From JABCZZ01 sp964454545 (lineage in GTDB: Bacteria > Pseudomonadota > Alphaproteobacteria > Rickettsiales > JABCZZ01): a stretch of DNA of 64,000 nt. Made by a program: the position numbers and the translations under genes. Positions 49,802 through 57,432 of the stretch are shown one piece after another. Every line of letters starts with the position of its first letter. The stretch's first letter is position 1. The stretch spans positions 27,790 to 91,789 of the forward strand of contig CAYVTI010000003.1 of NCBI GenBank assembly GCA_964454545.1. The letters are read 5' to 3'. The notes under the pieces were generated by a model. The model made no database searches. It saw only the letters and a list, made by a program, of their open reading frames with translations, and was not told the DNA's origin.

Positions 49802-51733
49802 TCATGTATTGGAAATAACACTGGCTGCCGTGTGTTTATCTTCCAGAATCTGTCTTAATACATTCATGTCGATAGGCTTGATCAAATGATAATTAAACCC
49901 TGCCGCTTTTGAGCGCTGGCGGTGTTTGATGTCTCCCCAGCCCGTCTGGGCGATGATGATGGCATCTTTCAGGGCAGGTTCATTGCGCATCTTTTTGCAA
50001 ACCTCGTAACCGTCCATGTCGGGCAATCCGATATCGAGCAACACGATATCTGGCAGGAAAGAGCGGCTAAGTTCGATGGCAATCCTGCCACTGGAGGCAA
50101 TGCTATATTCATGGCCGTAGCTTTCCATCATCCATCCTATGGTTTTTGCGGAGGCATCATTGTCATCGACAATCAACACGCGATGGTGACGGTGACTAAG
50201 AGGGGCGATCTCTTTAAGAGGCTGTTGTGCCCGGGGTAATATTCCTATAACTACAGGAAAGCGTACGGTAAATTCACTGCCTTTACCTACCCCCTCACTG
50301 TAGGCCTCGATGTTGCCTCCATGAAGAAGGACTAATTTCCGGGTGAGAGCCAGCCCAATTCCCAACCCGGGATTATAGCGCCCCATTTGCTGATTGGCCT
50401 GCGTAAACATCTCAAAGATACGCGTCAGCATATTCGTCTGAATGCCCATGCCATTATCCCGCACCACTATGGATACTTCTTGTCCTTCCCGGTTTACTTC
50501 AATAGCGATAGAGCCTTCATTTTGCGTATATTTAGAAGCATTGGTAAGCAGATTAGTGCAAATCTGCGTAAGACGGATCATATCTCCGTTTATCCAGATG
50601 GGCTCCTGCGGTATTTTGATTTCCAGATTCTGGAATTTGTTTTCAAATAAGGAATGTGTCGATTCCACCGCCTTGGCGATGATATCGGCAAGCACGAGAT
50701 TTTCTCTGTTCAATACCATCTTGCCTTGAGATATTCGCGCTACATCCATCAGGTCATCGATCAGACGCACCATATATCTCACCTGCTGTTCCAGTATGGG
50801 CAGCGCGTTCTCAGCAATCTTATCCCTACGTGCCAGCGATAACATCTGTATGCTATTGCTGATGCTTGCCAGCGGGTTGCGTAATTCATGCGCCAGAGTC
50901 GCTATGAATTCATCTTTCCGGCGATTTGTCTGCTTGAGCGCTTCTTCCGCCTGCTTGCGGGCGGTAATATCTATGATAATACCGATCGTGCTTCTAGGCT
51001 GGCCGGATGTCTCATTCAGCATAGTTACATGTAAATCCGCCCATACCCAGTGGCCATCCTTGTGGATATAGCGTTTCTCGGTTGTATAATGTGTTGTCTT
51101 GCCTTCGTGGAAATGCTGCAGTTCGATGAAATTGCGGCGCTGGTCCGCGGGGTGGGTAACTTCCATGAATGTCCTGCCCAGCAGATCTTCCTTCTTATAG
51201 CCTAACATGTCGCAGAATTTCTGGTTCACGCGAAGAAACCTGCCTGTGGGAAGATTTACCTGTACGATACCTACGGCAGCGAGCTCATATATGGCCCGGA
51301 ATTCCTGTTCGCTCTTCTGTAACGCCACCGCGAGCTTTTCCCGCTCCCCCCCTTCCCGCAGTAAGTTCTGCGTTTTCTTTTCAAGTATGCGGCGCGTGGT
51401 ATGTAATTCTTCACAGAGGAGGCTTATGATAATTCCTTCAAGTAAGAAAAGGACAAGCTTGACTTCATCTCTTTTCTCTGAAGGGAAAAGGGGAAGGAAA
51501 GCGCGTATGTGAGGGAAATAGAAATAATCCACCGCTAGGGCGCTTAGCAGCACCGCCAGTAATCCTGGCTTCAGACCCCCATACCATGCCGTTGCCGTCA
51601 CAGAGACATAAAATAATGCGAATGGCGCCGAAGCTCCGAGTATATCCTGCAATGCCCAGAGACGAACGCATGTCGCCACTGTAGTTATTATACAGGCAAA
51701 TAAATAGCCCCGCCATCGGTAAACGAGATGCAT
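49802..51733 (-). CDS. Hybrid sensor histidine kinase/response regulator
   Basis: 643 residues. N-terminal DUF4118 membrane sensor with four helices (residues about 8-110, as in KdpD); a coiled coil; a PAS domain (about 140-260, FRAIYELAAVGIVQVNLPTG); a HisKA domain with phospho-His in EFIATLAHELRNPLASI; a HATPase domain (ICTNLLTNASKYT, VRDNGMGI, GLGIGLALTRKLV); and a C-terminal receiver with acceptor Asp in DIVLLDIGLPDMDGYEV. No DNA-binding output is present, so phosphotransfer to another protein is likely. No separate regulator gene is adjacent. Confidence 0.95.
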   Translation of the reverse strand: MHLVYRWRGYLFACIITTVATCVRLWALQDILGASAPFALFYVSVTATAWYGGLKPGLLAVLLSALAVDYFYFPHIRAFLPLFPSEKRDEVKLVLFLLEGIIISLLCEELHTTRRILEKKTQNLLREGGEREKLAVALQKSEQEFRAIYELAAVGIVQVNLPTGRFLRVNQKFCDMLGYKKEDLLGRTFMEVTHPADQRRNFIELQHFHEGKTTHYTTEKRYIHKDGHWVWADLHVTMLNETSGQPRSTIGIIIDITARKQAEEALKQTNRRKDEFIATLAHELRNPLASISNSIQMLSLARRDKIAENALPILEQQVRYMVRLIDDLMDVARISQGKMVLNRENLVLADIIAKAVESTHSLFENKFQNLEIKIPQEPIWINGDMIRLTQICTNLLTNASKYTQNEGSIAIEVNREGQEVSIVVRDNGMGIQTNMLTRIFEMFTQANQQMGRYNPGLGIGLALTRKLVLLHGGNIEAYSEGVGKGSEFTVRFPVVIGILPRAQQPLKEIAPLSHRHHRVLIVDDNDASAKTIGWMMESYGHEYSIASSGRIAIELSRSFLPDIVLLDIGLPDMDGYEVCKKMRNEPALKDAIIIAQTGWGDIKHRQRSKAAGFNYHLIKPIDMNVLRQILEDKHTAASVISNT

Positions 51734-51878
51734 GGGTTCACAGCTCCTTTCCTGATAGGGGGAGCATGATTGATTATAAAATTTCTATAGCAATATGTTT
51801 TTAAATTTCTGACGCTAATCAACCCCCTGCGGGGAGTTTACATCTAAACCGCTGAAGCGGTAACTCGATGAGAGGAAA

Positions 51879-51954
51879 TGGTGGAGGTGAACGGAATCGA
51901 ACCGATGACATTCTGCTTGCAAAGCAGATGCTCTACCAACTGAGCTACACCCCC
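51879..51954 (-). tRNA. tRNA-Ala (anticodon TGC)
   Basis: A 76-base tRNA with encoded CCA. The acceptor stem is GGGGGTG/CACCTCC (one G-T pair) followed by discriminator A and CCA. The D-loop is TAGCTCAGTTGGTAGAGC, the anticodon arm CTGCTTTGCAAGCAG with anticodon TGC, and the T-arm GGTTCGATTCC. It is not inside an rRNA operon in this window. Its 3' segment is repeated at 43201-43217. Confidence 0.97.
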
Positions 51955-52158
51955 GCCGGAACCACGCAAAACTAAACAGAAGTTGGTTTTAGTCAAGAAA
52001 AAATTATCTGAATTTTATGCCTGCCGCGCCATTGCGGCGCCATTTCCCTGCTACAGGGGGTAGAAATAGCATAATATACTGAATTGTAATAATAGGAATA
52101 AGGCCAGCGCCGCTTATTTTCCCTGTTGTCGCCATGTCTTCTTCACAGTATGTTTCAC

Positions 52159-52250
52159 ATCCCCGCGAAAACGGGGAACCTCTGAAAGACTTCCGTCGCG
52201 CCTGCTCAGCGTTCTTGCCGGATTTTCGCTTTCGTGGGAATGACAGTCGG
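52159..52250. repeat. Palindromic repeat of the CCCGCGAAA type
   Basis: ATCCCCGCGAAAACGGGGAA (52159-52178) is itself palindromic. About 45 bases on, TTTTCGCTTTCGTGGGAATG (52223-52242) gives the complementary half found in the common alphaproteobacterial intergenic repeats of the form TTCCCGC-GAAAGCGGGAAT. The unit can fold into nested hairpins. It lies between tRNA-Ala and the PEBP gene's 3' end. Confidence 0.55.
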
Positions 52251-52321
52251 GGCAGTCATGCAACAACACCGCTTAAAGTGCGGGATGATGGAAAGAACAA
52301 CATTCTAGAAAGTAAGAGATT

Positions 52322-52927
52322 TTAAGCTGCGCTGCGCATTTTCTGGTTTGTGGTGTAGGTGCCGATCACTTCGCCTTTGGCGAGAATATGGCCCTGCATG
52401 GCCTTTTCTGCTTCTTCGCCGGTAAACTTTCCCTTGAGGCCCAGCGAAGGGACGTCCAGCGCGTAGACCTGAAAATGATAGTGATGCAGCAGTTCGTCGT
52501 TCCACGGCGGGCAGGGGCCGTCATAGCCGATGCCCTGGCTTTCGCCACTGCTGCCGAAGTCGTTCTGCCCGCTTACTCCCGGTTCGACTCTGCCTGACCT
52601 GCCTTCAGACAATTCTGTGACATCCGGCGGAATATCGATTTGCACCCAGTGATAGAAGTTTCTGCGCGGCATGCTGGCAGGAATGGTTTTTCCTGGCCGG
52701 TTGGCCGATTCGAAATTCGATGGCACGTCCGTGTCCACGACGATTACCGCGTAGGATCGCGTGTCTTCCGGCCCCTTTGACCAGAATATCGCAGGGCGGA
52801 TATTATCTGCCTTCCGGCTCTGGCCCCTGCTATCCGGAACGCAATACGCATACCGTTCGGGAATGGGCTGGTTATTGCTGGTGCCTTCGGCTGTCACATT
52901 GAGTTTCGCTGCGGAACGGGTAGCCAT
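52322..52927 (-). CDS. YbhB/YbcL (PEBP, Raf-kinase-inhibitor-like) family protein
   Basis: From the ATG at 52927 (MATRSAAKLNVTAEGTSNNQ, preceded by AAAGG) the protein has 201 residues. PEBP landmarks are IPERYAYCVPDSRG, RPAIFWSKGPEDTRSYAVI, DTDVPS and the ligand-pocket HWVQIDIPPDVTEL, then YDGPCPPWNDELLHHYHFQVYALD, which matches the conserved Y-x-GPxPPxG--H-Y-F pattern. The bacterial role is unclear. An upstream in-frame ATG at 52987 would end just short of the transposon-like element, which starts 11 bases beyond it. Confidence 0.92.
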   Translation of the reverse strand: MATRSAAKLNVTAEGTSNNQPIPERYAYCVPDSRGQSRKADNIRPAIFWSKGPEDTRSYAVIVVDTDVPSNFESANRPGKTIPASMPRRNFYHWVQIDIPPDVTELSEGRSGRVEPGVSGQNDFGSSGESQGIGYDGPCPPWNDELLHHYHFQVYALDVPSLGLKGKFTGEEAEKAMQGHILAKGEVIGTYTTNQKMRSAA

Positions 52928-52989
52928 AACATTACCTTTGCAATAGTTTCCATCCGTAAGAATAGGAGGATGCTTATAAGAAGGCAATG

Positions 52990-52997
52990 AGGATGTG
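52990..52997. repeat. Left target-site duplication
   Basis: AGGATGTG directly abuts the left terminal inverted repeat. The same eight bases recur at 54207-54214 directly outside the right inverted repeat. Confidence 0.75.
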
Positions 52998-53064
52998 GGT
53001 AGTGGGTCAGTTTGAACAGGAGCATCATTATGAGTGTAAAAATCTTAAACGAGCGTTTGATTGT

Positions 53065-53517
53065 TTACTGTTCTAGAGTTATCGAATTACTCCAGATGAG
53101 TGCCTGGTCGTGAGCATCCATTGTCGGACGGTCGGTATTTGGGAGAAAACCTAGTCTGAATGTCGTCGGCCTCGTTCCTTTCGGGGCGACGGCCATTTCG
53201 AGGCGAGTCTTGTAGACTTCATCGGGTTTGATCATGATATGGGTGGGGAAGTTTTTCGCTGCTTCTTGGCTTGTCGTCACGTCTTTGCTGTTTGTTACCC
53301 ATGACCATCCTGGATTCGTCCAGACTGTAATGGACTTCGGCATTGCACTAATATTTTTTACGGTAACATCTGCGTAGAACCGCCCATCTTGCTTATAAAA
53401 GCTCGTCTTCAACGAAGACTGATTAATTTCGGCAGTAGTAATGAAATCATCTGCTTGCGCAGTATGTCCACTTACAAACGCAACTAATGCGAGCATTAAG
53501 TAAAGAGTTCGTTGCAT
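53065..53517 (-). CDS. Secreted hypothetical protein, cargo of the transposon-like element
   Basis: 150 residues with a clear signal peptide (MQRTLYLMLALVAFVSGHTAQA). The mature domain looks all-beta: FYADVTVKNISAMPKSITVW, TNPGWSWVTNSKDV, then RLEMAVAPKGTRPTTFRLGF. The pattern of a strand with VxVKNxSxxPKxIxVW resembles extracellular Ig-like or BsuPI-type domains, without a confident family. It lies wholly between the inverted repeats, so it probably arrived with the element. No partner gene. Confidence 0.75.
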   Translation of the reverse strand: MQRTLYLMLALVAFVSGHTAQADDFITTAEINQSSLKTSFYKQDGRFYADVTVKNISAMPKSITVWTNPGWSWVTNSKDVTTSQEAAKNFPTHIMIKPDEVYKTRLEMAVAPKGTRPTTFRLGFLPNTDRPTMDAHDQALIWSNSITLEQ

Positions 53518-53730
53518 AGAATGCTCTTGGTAATGTCTCTAAAATGCTTGTTTTATGGACGGATATTAGTCATCATAATTTTACCACCATACCACTGAAA
53601 GTCAGGATTTTGGCCTTCCTGTGGAGACGGCAGCAATAACCGACTTTCATAGTGTACTTTTGCAAGTAATTTATAAGAAATATAACTTTTTGTTTTTCCT
53701 ACTGCAAAAACTTTTCTCAAAAACACTTTG

Positions 53731-54011
53731 GCTCGACTTTGTACATTTTTTGCAAGGGCTGCCGAGGTCAACTTCCGACAGTGACCGTATCAGCTGGCCT
53801 CTCAAGCCGTTTGCGTATGATATTGATGCAGGGTGCCTCTCCGCTTGCCGACTTTTTCAACATCAGGTTGGTGCAGGTGACGTTGAAAAAGGGCAGCCGA
53901 TTCAGCGTTTTCCCTTGCTGCTAGCTTCCCAGGGCTCTTCAGAAGCTCTTTTCGATGGAGGAGACCCTCAGCGCACTCGTTGGCCAAAGAAAAAATTGTA
54001 CAAAGTCGAGC
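53731..54011. mobile_element. MITE-like unit, 281 bp, with 22-base terminal inverted repeats
   Basis: Left arm GCTCGACTTTGTACATTTTT (from 53731), right arm ending TTGTACAAAGTCGAGC (to 54011): 15 outermost bases are perfectly complementary, then a one-base shift in the A/T run. TTG flanks both sides (53728-53730 and 54012-54014), possibly a 3-bp duplication. An inner inverted repeat CTTTTTCAAC/GTTGAAAAAG occurs at 53852-53861 and 53882-53891. No coding capacity is credible. Confidence 0.65.
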
Positions 54012-54016
54012 TTGGA

Positions 54017-54163
54017 GGCTGTTGAAAAACTCTTTTCTGGGGTAAAAGCTGGCAAGTGACGCATAGTACGCGGAAAATGGTATTAATAAAATTCAATTGT
54101 AGTTTTACGTTTCTTCCACAGAATGGAAATACGCACCCCTCCCCTCAGGGAGTTTTTCAACAG
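54017..54163. repeat. Second inverted-repeat unit (147 bp)
   Basis: GGCTGTTGAAAAACTC (54017-54032) faces GAGTTTTTCAACAG (54150-54163), 14 bases complementary. GTTGAAAAACTC is a motif met at the ends of several insertion sequences. The interior has no gene. It immediately follows the MITE-like unit and touches the right end of the larger element. Confidence 0.55.
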
Positions 54164-54206
54164 TATCATTGAAGTGTATGTTGCTGTTCCAAACTGACCC
54201 ACTACC

Positions 54207-54214
54207 AGGATGTG
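54207..54214. repeat. Right target-site duplication
   Basis: AGGATGTG, identical to 52990-52997, directly outside the right inverted repeat that ends in CTGACCCACTACC. Confidence 0.75.
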
Positions 54215-54355
54215 GGAGTAATATGGACGGGTTCTGCCTTTTTTCTTTCCAGTATTTTTATGAGTCACGTTTTTCCGTCTATGGCGATTTGACGCCGTTT
54301 CTGACAGGCTTGGGAACCTTAATACTTCCAGAGTCGCTGAAAACAGGAAAGACAG

Positions 54356-54892
54356 ATGAAGAATGCGGCCATTACATATAATCGTGCGCAACTGAAGCAG
54401 GATATCCTGTTGGGGGATGCCTATGAGAGCTATACGGAGCAGGGTTTTCTGGTGACATCGATTGACAAACTCATAAGATGGGCGCGCAGCGGCTCGCTCT
54501 GGCCCATGAGCTTTGGCCTTGCATGTTGCGCGGTGGAGATGATACAGGCGGCGGCATCCCGTTACGATATGGATCGGTTCGGTCTGGTATTCCGCGGAAG
54601 CCCGCGCCAGTCGGACGTGATGATTGTCGCCGGTACCTTGTGCAATAAAACGGCTCCGGCATTCCGCAGGGTGTATGACCAGATGGCCGAACCGCGCTAT
54701 GTGATTTCGATGGGAAGCTGCGCCAACGGAGGCGGCCCTTACCATTATTCCTACTCGGTCGTGCGCGGGTGCGATCGTATCGTGCCAGTGGATATTTACG
54801 TGCCGGGATGTCCGCCTACCGCCGAAGCCCTGATTTACGGTATCCTGCAATTGCAGAAGAAAATCAAAAGAACCGGAACGTTCAAGCGATGA
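54356..54892 (+). CDS. nuoB: Orphan NADH-quinone oxidoreductase subunit B
   Basis: 178 residues of the complex I subunit that carries cluster N2. The ligands are present: the Cys pair in SFGLACCAVEMIQAAASRYD, then ISMGSCANGGG and VYVPGCPPTAEALIYG. The usual TLTNKMAP segment reads TLCNKTAP, adding a Cys. The N-terminus up to residue 35 is not like typical NuoB. No nuoA, nuoC or other subunit gene is adjacent, so this is probably a second copy or a component used with another hydrogenase-like complex. A GGAAAG ribosome-site candidate precedes the start. The gene lies just beyond the transposon-like element. Confidence 0.93.
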   Translation: MKNAAITYNRAQLKQDILLGDAYESYTEQGFLVTSIDKLIRWARSGSLWPMSFGLACCAVEMIQAAASRYDMDRFGLVFRGSPRQSDVMIVAGTLCNKTAPAFRRVYDQMAEPRYVISMGSCANGGGPYHYSYSVVRGCDRIVPVDIYVPGCPPTAEALIYGILQLQKKIKRTGTFKR

Positions 54893-55017
54893 TTCTGCAT
54901 CCGCTTTTTTACCGTGCGCTTATTTTCCGTTCCGACGCTCCTCCTATGTTTCTTACAGGGCTTGTCCTATAATAATGAAGAGGCAGCAGCATGTTTTAAC
55001 TGTAGGTGTAAGGTAAG

Positions 55018-55371
55018 ATGACTAAAGAAAACCGTATCGATACGATCAGCGCTTTGCGGGAGTGCCATGATATCTGCCTGGAAACTTTCATGCTGCATGA
55101 CATGAAAGCCGGTGGGAATCATATGGCGCGTGAGCATATCCACCGCATGCAGTCCTGCATCGAGTTATGCGGCCTGACGGCCGATTTTCTTCTCTGCCAT
55201 GCACCGGCGGTGCATGAATTATGCGATCTTACCACGGATATCTGTAGGCAGTGCGCTGCCAGTTGCAGCGGGATGAAAGACATAAGGATGAATGCCTGTG
55301 TGCATGCCTGTGAGAAAGCTGCGCATGCCTGTCTTGACGAGAGTCATCATTTGCGGGTTGTGGCCGCATAG
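55018..55371 (+). CDS. Cys-rich four-helix-bundle copper-binding protein (DUF326)
   Basis: 117 residues with about a dozen Cys spaced for helix-facing positions: ALRECHDICLE, RMQSCIELCGLTADFLLC, LCDLTTDICRQCAASC, ACVHACEKAAHAC. This is the DUF326/copper storage protein (Csp) pattern, where Cys thiolates line a four-helix bundle and hold Cu(I). It has no signal peptide, so it should be cytosolic. A paralogue follows 8 bases later, an apparent tandem duplication in one operon. Confidence 0.88.
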   Translation: MTKENRIDTISALRECHDICLETFMLHDMKAGGNHMAREHIHRMQSCIELCGLTADFLLCHAPAVHELCDLTTDICRQCAASCSGMKDIRMNACVHACEKAAHACLDESHHLRVVAA

Positions 55372-55379
55372 GAGGTTTC

Positions 55380-55772
55380 GTGCAACAGAACGCCACACAA
55401 ATAGGGCAAGAGGCGCTTATGAAAAGCGAGGATTACATGCGTACCGTCCGCCTGTTGCAGGAATGCCATGCTTTCTGCCAGAAGGCCTTTGCCGTCAATG
55501 CGCCCAAGGAAGCGGGAATGAGCCTGGCCTATATCCATTTGAAACGTATGCAGGCATGCAGCGAAATCTGCGAATCTACTGCCCGGATGTTGGTCAAGGA
55601 AGGCGTCGGCGTTGAACGCCTCTGTGAGATTTGCGCCCGGATTTGCGAGCAATGCGCCCGTTCATGCGAACAGATCGACAACGCGTTCCTGCAGCGGGTG
55701 GCTGGTATCTGCAGGCAGACCGCCAGAGCGTGTCTGGATGAGAGTTACAGAATCAAAAGGCAGGCCGCGTAA
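55380..55772 (+). CDS. Second Cys-rich four-helix-bundle copper-binding protein
   Basis: A GTG start at 55380 lies four bases after AGGAGG; an internal ATG at 55419 (MKSEDYMRTV) is an alternative that gives the same domain. The Cys pattern LLQECHAFCQK, RMQACSEICESTARML, LCEICARICEQCARSC, ICRQTARACLDESYRI parallels the upstream paralogue, including the shared ACLDES near the C-terminus. The probable role is copper binding or storage. No copper exporter or regulator gene is adjacent. Confidence 0.86.
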   Translation: MQQNATQIGQEALMKSEDYMRTVRLLQECHAFCQKAFAVNAPKEAGMSLAYIHLKRMQACSEICESTARMLVKEGVGVERLCEICARICEQCARSCEQIDNAFLQRVAGICRQTARACLDESYRIKRQAA

Positions 55773-55785
55773 CTATACTCTAATC

Positions 55786-56139
55786 TCAACGGGCTGCTTC
55801 TATCATGATCTCCACACCGTATCCGAGTGCGGCAAGCCTGGCTTCCACCGTTGCGCGCGCAGGTGTCTTTCCCGGCACTACCCAAGCGTCCCACGCTTGA
55901 TTCATCTGGTCGAAGGTCGTGATATCGGCAAGCCAGATATTGGCTTTCAGGATACGGGTCTTATCGCTGCCTGCCTGCGCAAGCAGGCTGTCTATCTGCT
56001 GCAATATATCCTGGGTCTGCTCTTTCACGGATTTGCCCGCCGCTTTGTCCGCGACGATGCCGCAGCTATAGATTTTATCTCCATGAATCACGGCTTCGCT
56101 CATGCGCGGGCCCGGTTCGATGCGGAGGATATCAGCCAT
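55786..56139 (-). CDS. RidA/YjgF family imine deaminase
   Basis: From ATG 56139 (GGAAGGGG upstream) the product is MADILRIEPGPRMSEAVIHG..., 117 residues. Family features are IYSCGIVADKAAGKSVKEQTQDILQQI, ILKANIWLADITTFDQMNQAWD and the C-terminal PARATVEARLAALGYGVEIM, where the Arg (RATVEA) is the conserved substrate-carboxylate ligand. RidA hydrolyses reactive enamine/imine intermediates. This subgroup (YoaB/RutC-like) may have another substrate. It is convergent with the copper-protein operon. Confidence 0.9.
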   Translation of the reverse strand: MADILRIEPGPRMSEAVIHGDKIYSCGIVADKAAGKSVKEQTQDILQQIDSLLAQAGSDKTRILKANIWLADITTFDQMNQAWDAWVVPGKTPARATVEARLAALGYGVEIMIEAAR

Positions 56140-56296
56140 GCGTTCCCCTTCCTTAATGTAAGTATTTTTCAGCGATGACACACTCTCATATCCCTGTCAA
56201 CGCCGCTTCATCATAAGGAATTTATTTCACCGCCGTAAAAAGTGCTCCGGTTTGTGCGCAAATCGTGGGATGCTGTGCCATATCCGTTAATATACT

Positions 56297-57391
56297 ATGT
56301 GGAAGAAAATGATCCGTGGCGAAGTGGCCTATTTGTATGCGTTTGATGTGGCCAGTGAGATTATACCCCAGAAGATAAAGGATATTCTTGCTGGCCAGCC
56401 GATGCCGTTTGAACTGCGCGTCAACCATACCCTGCCCAAGGATATCCCTCTCTACAAGCCGCTTTCCATGGAAAGTGAACCGTTGCTGGCGGAGCCGTAT
56501 GACGCGCAGGTTCGTCCCATCATACACATCTATGACATCGGCGTAATATCCATTGTCATGCGTATCGCATTCGCCGTAGAGCACATGCAGGATTTGCAGC
56601 CATTTCATGATTTGCGGCTTAAAGGGGGGAGGACGCTCGATAAAGCGGTGTTCGACCTCTGTCTCAGGACTTGTGAGAACCTTAAGAATGCGATGGTGCA
56701 CAGCGCTACGATTCCTGAACCAGAGGCCTATACCGTATTCTGCTTCACGGACTTGGGGAACGCACAGGACATTGAGGAGTGGATGGAGAATAACCGCGAC
56801 CAGATTGCAGGACTGCTTACACAGAATGCACCCGGAACCTTGAGCTCCATGCAGATCGGCGAAATATTTCGCATCCATCGATCCTATGCCCGCACGGATC
56901 TGGCGGTTATCGACTGGGATGCAGCCCTGGTGGTCGATCTGACCGGCTATGTGGAGGACGTGCTTTATGTTCTGGAGCTTGCGAACCTGCAGCTCGAAGA
57001 ATACCGCATCATAGATCAGCGGCTCGATCGCTACCTGAACAAGGCATATGACGATATTCAGCAACGTACGTTTCCCCTGTTCGGCACGTATTCCAGGATA
57101 TTGCGCAACCTGCGGACATTGCGGGTGGATGTCACCAAGCTCACGGACGAGGTGACGCATATCACCAAGTTCTTCGGCGACTGGTATCTTGCGCAGGTCT
57201 ATATGGGCGCGCGCGAGCGTTTCCATCTTAATCAATGGCGCAACAGCGTCGAAGAGCGGCTGAAGCAGATTGACAGCCTGTATTCGGTAGCGCATACGGA
57301 AATAACCAATCAGCGCATGCTCTGGCTGGAGGCGCTGATTGTTTTTCTCTTCGCCGCGGATCTGTTCTCCATTTTCTTCCTGAAGCGGTAA
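56297..57391 (+). CDS. RMD1/DUF155 family membrane protein
   Basis: 364 residues. The C-terminal third (LTDEVTHITKFFGDWYLAQVY, VEERLKQIDSLYSVAHTEITNQRMLWLEALIVFLFAADLF) matches the RMD1/Sif2/YagE (DUF155) pattern, ending in one membrane helix and FFLKR. The N-terminal part has VAYLYAFDVASEII and IHIYDIGVISIVMRIAF. Eukaryotic RMD1 is mitochondrial; bacterial members are uncharacterised. The start lies in a region of divergent orientation to ridA. It may be co-transcribed with the carboxypeptidase gene (41 bases downstream). Confidence 0.8.
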   Translation: MWKKMIRGEVAYLYAFDVASEIIPQKIKDILAGQPMPFELRVNHTLPKDIPLYKPLSMESEPLLAEPYDAQVRPIIHIYDIGVISIVMRIAFAVEHMQDLQPFHDLRLKGGRTLDKAVFDLCLRTCENLKNAMVHSATIPEPEAYTVFCFTDLGNAQDIEEWMENNRDQIAGLLTQNAPGTLSSMQIGEIFRIHRSYARTDLAVIDWDAALVVDLTGYVEDVLYVLELANLQLEEYRIIDQRLDRYLNKAYDDIQQRTFPLFGTYSRILRNLRTLRVDVTKLTDEVTHITKFFGDWYLAQVYMGARERFHLNQWRNSVEERLKQIDSLYSVAHTEITNQRMLWLEALIVFLFAADLFSIFFLKR

Positions 57392-57432
57392 TGAAACTTG
57401 CAAAATCCGTGAAAGTAACCTAGGAACAGAGC

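Larger units (their letters stand above)
51734..52321. other. Intergenic region with tRNA-Ala and a palindromic repeat
   Basis: Contains the tRNA-Ala gene (51879-51954) and a palindromic repeat (52159-52250). Between them, 51955-52158 is A/T-rich with a small G/C palindrome (GCGCCATTGCGGCGCC, about 52026-52041) and no protein gene. The minus-strand tRNA promoter should lie just above 51955, but no clear hexamers were recognised. Confidence 0.6.
52998..54206. mobile_element. 1.2-kb transposon-like element with TIRs and 8-bp target duplication
   Basis: Ends are inverted copies: left GGTAGTGGGTCAGTTTGAAC (from 52998), right, read inward on the other strand from 54206, GGTAGTGGGTCAGTTTGGAA. The first 16 bases are identical and the match extends to 22 with one gap (GAACAG/GGAACAG). 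AGGATGTG flanks both sides as a direct repeat. No transposase frame is present. Inside are a gene for a small secreted protein (53065-53517, minus) and two nested inverted-repeat units (53731-54011 and 54017-54163). It is therefore a non-autonomous or decayed element. An 8-bp duplication is used by several IS families (for example ISL3, IS66, IS1595); I cannot assign one. Confidence 0.75.
53518..54355. other. Non-coding part of the element and nuoB upstream region
   Basis: Holds two nested inverted-repeat units described separately, the right end of the transposon-like element (to 54206) and its target duplication. Small open frames of 60-130 codons occur on both strands but lack ribosome sites or recognisable motifs and cross the repeat arms. 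From 54215 to 54355 nothing beyond the presumed nuoB leader is seen. Confidence 0.6.

Noticed and set aside
53553..54025. Several 60-134 codon frames inside the nested inverted-repeat units
   Set aside because: They cross the repeat arms, lack start signals, and show no transposase motifs (no DDE/DEDD pattern).
54083..54850. 255-codon minus-strand frame antisense to nuoB
   Set aside because: nuoB carries all conserved ligands on the plus strand; the antisense product has no recognisable features.
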